A stretch of 64,000 nucleotides of DNA from Rhizobium esperanzae (lineage in GTDB: Bacteria > Pseudomonadota > Alphaproteobacteria > Rhizobiales > Rhizobiaceae): assembly GCF_014197615.1 (NCBI RefSeq), contig NZ_JACIFY010000013.1:62001-126000 (forward strand). Reading direction: 5' to 3'. Shown in pieces: positions 59,693 through 64,000 of this stretch. Under the pieces are notes generated by a model. It searched no databases. It had not been told where the DNA came from and worked only from the letters and a program-made list of their open reading frames with translations. Within the stretch, counting starts at the first letter, position 1. The number at the start of each line of letters is the position of its first letter. Both the position numbers and the translations under genes were made by a program.

Positions 59693-60487
59693 TTACGCGG
59701 CCAGTCTTTGGCGTTCCCTTTGGATGACCTCGGAGGCCAGCTGCAGATAGGCCTGGCTGCCCGCGCATTTCAGATCATAAAGAATAGCCGGCTTGCCGTA
59801 GGAGGGCGCCTCGGAAACCCGGACATTGCGGGGAATTAACGTATGATAAACCTTTTCGCCGAGATGCGTGCGCACATCGTTGACCACCTGCTGGGCAAGA
59901 TTGTTGCGCGCATCGAACATCGTCAGGACGATCCCCTGGATGTCCAGGCGCGGATTGACTGTCTGACGAACCTGGCTGACAGTCTCAAGCAACTGGCTCA
60001 GCCCTTCCAGCGCAAAAAATTCGCATTGCAGCGGCACCAATACCGAATGAGCGGCCGCCATGGCATTCATCGTCAGCAGATTGAAAGACGGCGGGCAATC
60101 CAGAAGAATATAGGAAAACGTCATTGCCTCCGGCGACGACAGCGCTTTGCGCAATTTGAACACCCGGTCGCTTTGCTGCGAAATCTCCATCTCGACGCCA
60201 AGCAGATCCATCGTCGAAGGAATAATGAAAAGATTCGGCACTGCTGTTTCGAGGGTCACATCCCTGATGCTACGCTCCCCCACCATAAGGTCATAAGAGG
60301 AGAGTTTCCGATCGCGACGATCGATGCCGAGGCCGGTGCTGGCATTGCCCTGCGGGTCGAGATCGACAATCAAGACACGCTCACCGATAGCGGCAAGGGC
60401 CGTTGCCAGATTGATTGCGGTGGTGGTTTTGCCCACGCCACCCTTCTGATTTGCGATGGTGATTATTCGGTGTCTTTCGCCAGCCAT
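59693..60487 (-). CDS. parA: Chromosome partition ATPase ParA
   Basis: Deviant Walker ATPase of 264 residues: IANQKGGVGKTTTAINLATA (Walker A with the signature lysine), VDLDPQGNASTGLG, LLDCPPSFNLL. It segregates chromosome origins with ParB. ATG 60487 is 19 bases after the rsmG stop; the gene order rsmG-parA-parB is the usual one near bacterial origins. Confidence 0.97.
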   Translation of the reverse strand: MAGERHRIITIANQKGGVGKTTTAINLATALAAIGERVLIVDLDPQGNASTGLGIDRRDRKLSSYDLMVGERSIRDVTLETAVPNLFIIPSTMDLLGVEMEISQQSDRVFKLRKALSSPEAMTFSYILLDCPPSFNLLTMNAMAAAHSVLVPLQCEFFALEGLSQLLETVSQVRQTVNPRLDIQGIVLTMFDARNNLAQQVVNDVRTHLGEKVYHTLIPRNVRVSEAPSYGKPAILYDLKCAGSQAYLQLASEVIQRERQRLAA

Positions 60488-60506
60488 TGCAGCAATATCC
60501 GATCTG

Positions 60507-61124
60507 TTAAACCAAGCGCCGGAGATTCGATATTTCCAAAATAACAGATTCCTGCTCGACGGCGCTCTTATGTTCTAACAGATCGAACTTCCACCGACCA
60601 CGTGCTTTGTCGATTTCCCTCTGGTAATCCCGGCCTTTATGAAAGAGGCAACGGCAATTTTCGTTGCCAAGCATCCAGGCGGCGGAATATCCGATGAGTC
60701 CATCGAGTTCGGCCAAGGCTCGGGCGGAGATCGCGTCACACGCGCCGATCTCGGCAGGCGCGTCTTCGATTCGAATAGCATGCACGCTGCCGCGCGCATT
60801 GGTCTCGCGCAGCGCCGTCCGCAGAAACGCTGCTTTTTTATGATTGCTCTCGACCAGATGCACCCATCCATCTTGCAATTCGGCCAGATAGATTGCCGTG
60901 ATCACTCCGGGGAAACCGCCGCCGCTTCCAAGATCGACCCAGGTGATCGGTTGCGGCTGAATCTGAAAAATCTGACTGCTATCGGCGATATGCCGGTGCC
61001 ACAAATCGTCGAGCGTTGAGGGCGCCACCAGGTTGATGGTTTTAGCCCACTTCTGAAAAAGCGCTGCAAAGTGTCCGAGCCGTTCCTGTGTTTCACGTGA
61101 AACACGTAAGCCGTTTAATTCCAT
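60507..61124 (-). CDS. rsmG: 16S rRNA (guanine527-N7)-methyltransferase RsmG
   Basis: SAM-dependent methyltransferase of 205 residues acting on G527 in the 530 loop. SAM motif [27 protein letters not shown] and [10 protein letters not shown] are family segments. Codons 7-12 (RVSRET) carry a perfect parS sequence. Lies between mnmG and parA in the standard order. Confidence 0.94.
   Translation of the reverse strand: MELNGLRVSRETQERLGHFAALFQKWAKTINLVAPSTLDDLWHRHIADSSQIFQIQPQPITWVDLGSGGGFPGVITAIYLAELQDGWVHLVESNHKKAAFLRTALRETNARGSVHAIRIEDAPAEIGACDAISARALAELDGLIGYSAAWMLGNENCRCLFHKGRDYQREIDKARGRWKFDLLEHKSAVEQESVILEISNLRRLV
61089..61104. promoter_or_regulatory. parS site, perfect match, inside rsmG
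   Basis: TGTTTCACGTGAAACA, identical to the chromosomal ParB-binding consensus, in the 5' coding part of rsmG, about 1.4 kb from parB. Confidence 0.9.
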
Positions 61125-61149
61125 TCTGAAAGACTCTCAAATCTGGTAG

Positions 61150-63027
61150 TCAGGCGCTGTGACGTTCGGAAGAATTTATTCGACGCAGGTGCACGAGCAG
61201 CAACGCGATCGCTGCCGGCGTCATGCCCTCGACGATAGCGGCTTGGGCAATATTGAAGGGCCGCACCGCATTCAGTTTCGCCTTGAGCTCGTTCGACAGG
61301 CCGGAGAGGGCGCCATAGTTGAAATCGGCCGGAATCTGCCGTTCCTCGTCGCGCTGCTGATCAGCAATGGCAGATGCCTGCCTACCCAGGTAGACCGAAT
61401 AACCCGCTTCGATCTCCAGTGCCTCCGCAACTTTGGGCGCGATCGCGGCAACGGCTTCCGGCCAAACCTGCCGAAGTGCGGCAAAATCATAATTGGGATA
61501 GGACAGGAGATCATAGGCCGTTCGGCGCTGACCATCCAGATTGATGTTCAAGCCGGCGCGGCGCGCCTCGTTCGGCGTCACCGCCAGCGACGTCAACAGC
61601 GCGCGGCCGGCGTCGATCTCCGCCTGATAGGCGGTGAACCGCCGCACACGGTCACCGTTGATGCAGCCCAACCGCATCGCCAACGGTGTCAGGCGCATAT
61701 CGGCATTGTCGGCACGAAGAGTCAGACGATATTCGGCCCGAGACGTAAACATTCGGTACGGCTCCGTAACGCCGCGCGATGTCAGATCGTCGATCATCAC
61801 CCCGATGTAGGAAGTGGTCCGACTGAAATGGAACGGTTCCGAATCGCTGCTTCGCAATGCGGCATTGAGCCCCGCCGCCAAACCTTGCGCTGCGGCCTCC
61901 TCATAGCCGGTGGTGCCATTGATCTGGCCGGCGAGGAACAGGCCCTTCAGCCGCTTGACTTCCAAGGAGGGTGTCAACTCGCGCGGATCGACATGGTCAT
62001 ATTCGATCGCGTAACCTGGTTGAAGGATCCTCGCCTGTTCGAGCCCGGGAATCGTCTTGATAAATTCGGCCTGGACCTCGGCGGGAAGGGAGGTGGAGAT
62101 TCCGTTCGGATAGACCGTGTCGTCGTCGAGCCCCTCCGGTTCCAGGAAGACCTGGTGTCCGTCGCGCTCTCCGAACTTGACCAGCTTATCCTCGATCGAT
62201 GGGCAATAACGCGGCCCGACCCCCTCGATCTGGCCGGAATACATCGCCGATCGCATGATGTTGTCGACGATAATCCGGTGCGTTGCTTCGGTCGTCCTGG
62301 TGACGCCGCACTCGATCTGCGGAGTTGTGATTGCGTCGGTCATAAACGAGAAGGGGACAAGCTCGGCATCGGCTCCCTGACGAGCAACAGCCTGCCAATC
62401 AATGGTCTTACCATCCAGCCGCGCCGGCGTTCCGGTTTTCAGACGCCCGAGCTGCAGCCCGAGTCGGGCCAGGGTGGCAGATAACCCAAGCGACGGGGCC
62501 TCGCCAACGCGGCCGGCCGGTGTCTTTTCCGAACCGATATGGATAAGTCCGCGCAGGAAGGTGCCGGTGGTCAGAACCACCGCCGGCGCCCTCAAGGTTC
62601 GGCCGTCCTTCATGACAACGCCGGTCACCCGTCCGTCGGCGATATCCAGATCAAAGGCGTCGCCCTCGACGATGTCCAGGCCGGCCGTCGCTTCGATTGC
62701 CGCCAGCATGGCCAGGCGATAGAGCTTTCGATCGGCCTGCGTCCGAGGACCACGGACCGCAGCGCCCTTTTTCTTGTTCAACATCCGGAACTGAATGCCC
62801 GCGACGTCAGCGACGCGACCCATCAGCCCATCCATGGCATCGATCTCACGAACCAGATGGCCTTTGCCAAGCCCGCCGATCGCCGGGTTGCAGGACATGA
62901 CGCCGATCGTATCTCGTCTATGCGTCACCAGAGCGGTTTTCGCACCGAGGCGCGCAGCGGCATTGGCAGCCTCCGACCCCGCATGGCCGCCGCCGATGAC
63001 AATCACATCGTAGACATTATCCGTCAT
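61150..63027 (-). CDS. mnmG: tRNA uridine-5-carboxymethylaminomethyl modification enzyme MnmG (GidA)
   Basis: FAD protein that with MnmE forms the cmnm5 group at U34 of certain tRNAs. The 625-residue protein has the dinucleotide fold [39 protein letters not shown] (as [16 protein letters not shown]), and [20 protein letters not shown] 63027 follows GGAG; the ATG four codons earlier overlaps that sequence. Confidence 0.97.
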   Translation of the reverse strand: MTDNVYDVIVIGGGHAGSEAANAAARLGAKTALVTHRRDTIGVMSCNPAIGGLGKGHLVREIDAMDGLMGRVADVAGIQFRMLNKKKGAAVRGPRTQADRKLYRLAMLAAIEATAGLDIVEGDAFDLDIADGRVTGVVMKDGRTLRAPAVVLTTGTFLRGLIHIGSEKTPAGRVGEAPSLGLSATLARLGLQLGRLKTGTPARLDGKTIDWQAVARQGADAELVPFSFMTDAITTPQIECGVTRTTEATHRIIVDNIMRSAMYSGQIEGVGPRYCPSIEDKLVKFGERDGHQVFLEPEGLDDDTVYPNGISTSLPAEVQAEFIKTIPGLEQARILQPGYAIEYDHVDPRELTPSLEVKRLKGLFLAGQINGTTGYEEAAAQGLAAGLNAALRSSDSEPFHFSRTTSYIGVMIDDLTSRGVTEPYRMFTSRAEYRLTLRADNADMRLTPLAMRLGCINGDRVRRFTAYQAEIDAGRALLTSLAVTPNEARRAGLNINLDGQRRTAYDLLSYPNYDFAALRQVWPEAVAAIAPKVAEALEIEAGYSVYLGRQASAIADQQRDEERQIPADFNYGALSGLSNELKAKLNAVRPFNIAQAAIVEGMTPAAIALLLVHLRRINSSERHSA

Positions 63028-63048
63028 ATCCAACTCCATTGAAGCAGA

Positions 63049-63064
63049 CGTTTCACGTGAAACC
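63049..63064. promoter_or_regulatory. parS-like site in the mnmE-mnmG gap
   Basis: CGTTTCACGTGAAACC: the 14-base core GTTTCACGTGAAAC is perfect, flanks differ from the full 16-base consensus. 22 bases upstream of the mnmG start. Confidence 0.8.
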
Positions 63065-63074
63065 GGAGGCCCAT

Positions 63075-63090
63075 GGTTTCACGTGAATCA
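63075..63090. promoter_or_regulatory. Second parS-like site, overlapping the mnmE stop
   Basis: GGTTTCACGTGAATCA: 14 of 16 matches, ending on the mnmE TGA (63088-63090). 26 bases from the previous site. Confidence 0.6.
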
Positions 63091-64000
63091 TTTGCCGATA
63101 CAAAACTCCGAGAAGATCACACCGAGTAGTTGCTCGACATCAACTCGCCCGGTGATCCTGCCCAGGAACTCAGCGGCCACTCGCAACTGCTCGGTTCGCA
63201 ATTCGAGGTTCACATTCGTTTCCGAAATCGCCGCGTCCAGCGCCCATAAACATTTCGCTAGCGAATCTTTATGCCGATTGCGGCTCGGAATCGCCATGGA
63301 CAGACCGCCGAAACGTTCGGCGACGATAGTGCCGATCAACCGGCGCAATTCCGGCAATCCGTCACCTGTCGTCGTCGAAATCTCCAGATCATATCGATCC
63401 GAGTTGATCTCGACGAGATCCTTCTTCGTGCCGACAGTAACATGCGGAGAGGCCTGGTCCAAGTCGTCGGGGACTACGGGATTTGCCATGTCGACCAGCA
63501 GCAGAACAAGGTCGGCATCTCGCAGCGCCACACGCGCACGGCGCACGCCTTCTATCTCGACCCGGTCATCTGCCTCGCGGAGGCCGGCCGTGTCGTAAAG
63601 TTTGATGAGATAACCGTCAATATCGAGATCGACCTGCAAAACATCGCGGGTGGTTCCAGCGATCTCGGTGACGATCGCTACATCACGACGGGTCAGAGCA
63701 TTCAACAGGCTCGATTTCCCCGCATTCGGCGCGCCGGCGATGACTATCTTGAAGCCATCCCTGATGATCTCACCTGCCGAAGCAGCAGCCAGATGTTCTT
63801 CGATCTCGCTGCGCAGCTTCGCCATATCGGTCCAGACCATGTCCGATACCGAACCGGGAACATCATCCTCATCGGGAAAATCAAGTTCCGCCTCGATCAG
63901 CGCCCGCGCCCGCGTCAATCGTTCCGCCCACGAATCGTAAATCGCGGAAAGCCCGCCGGCGCTCTGCTCGATCGCAAGACGCCGCTGCATCTCGGTTTCG
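63088..64000 (-). CDS. mnmE: tRNA modification GTPase MnmE, C-terminal part (runs off right edge)
   Basis: Open at the right edge; the visible part holds the GTPase domain ([51 protein letters not shown]) within the helical region, and the C-terminal CIGK motif that ends MnmE proteins. The N-terminal tetrahydrofolate-binding domain lies outside. Partner of MnmG downstream. Confidence 0.96.
   Translation of the reverse strand, partial: ETEMQRRLAIEQSAGGLSAIYDSWAERLTRARALIEAELDFPDEDDVPGSVSDMVWTDMAKLRSEIEEHLAAASAGEIIRDGFKIVIAGAPNAGKSSLLNALTRRDVAIVTEIAGTTRDVLQVDLDIDGYLIKLYDTAGLREADDRVEIEGVRRARVALRDADLVLLLVDMANPVVPDDLDQASPHVTVGTKKDLVEINSDRYDLEISTTTGDGLPELRRLIGTIVAERFGGLSMAIPSRNRHKDSLAKCLWALDAAISETNVNLELRTEQLRVAAEFLGRITGRVDVEQLLGVIFSEFCIGK

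Noticed and set aside
58708-60506. Chromosome origin near parAB
   Set aside because: No cluster of DnaA boxes (TTATCCACA-like) or AT-rich unwinding region was found in this window, so oriC is probably outside it.

Overview
The window is a GC-rich piece of an alphaproteobacterial chromosome. Protein sequences and gene order point to the Rhizobium etli / R. leguminosarum group: a DUF1013 (TrcR-type) regulator, a SDHAF4-like DUF1674 protein, an imuA-imuB-dnaE2 cassette behind a GTTC-N7-GTTC LexA box, several rhizobial-type intergenic palindromes, and the block mnmE-mnmG-rsmG-parA-parB / holA-lptE-leuS. The last block and its parS-like sites place the right end near the chromosome partition locus. 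No oriC, tRNA, rRNA, CRISPR array or intact insertion sequence was seen.

Layout. 0-6.2 kb: end of a ModE-like regulator, then a rightward run of ribosome and envelope genes (rsfS, rlmH, EnvC-like activator, ctpA, divergent polysaccharide deacetylase, rppH). 6.2-13.1 kb (minus): bfd-bfr iron storage, then the SOS mutagenesis operon imuA-imuB-dnaE2. 13.2-19.8 kb: small metabolic genes including leuD, a serine/threonine dehydratase, leuB and a PAP2 phosphatase. 19.9-26.3 kb (minus): an MHS-type transporter with a large periplasmic insertion, a three-gene ABC cassette with a His-rich permease loop and a DUF3299-like periplasmic protein, and phoA behind a Pho box. 26.4-32.1 kb: asd, a lytic transglycosylase, a GGDEF protein, beta-carbonic anhydrase, pyridoxal kinase. 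32.4-38.6 kb: the 1591-residue NAD-glutamate dehydrogenase and a UMF1-type MFS protein. 38.6-44.9 kb: purH, a heparinase II/III-like protein, an RsmB-family methyltransferase, htpX, and an SDH assembly factor.

45.1-47.1 kb is a compact minus-strand stress cassette (IIA-Ntr-like protein, Rnk-like regulator, tandem universal stress protein) in which the stress protein is split by a frameshift. 47.5-53.6 kb holds two related AMP-forming acyl-CoA synthetases (acs, prpE) on either side of the TrcR-type regulator and a lone flagellin gene. 53.6-64 kb: a YggS-family PLP protein, leuS-lptE-holA with coupled starts, then convergent parAB-rsmG-mnmG-mnmE (mnmE runs off the end).

Most of the window is conserved housekeeping sequence. 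The parts most worth a second look are the putative metal-linked ABC cassette next to phoA, the MHS transporter insertion, the parS-like sites inside or overlapping coding sequence, the frameshifted stress protein, and the well-preserved LexA and Pho operators. I did not find a clear, wholly undescribed system. All assignments rest on reading the sequence; no database search was run.
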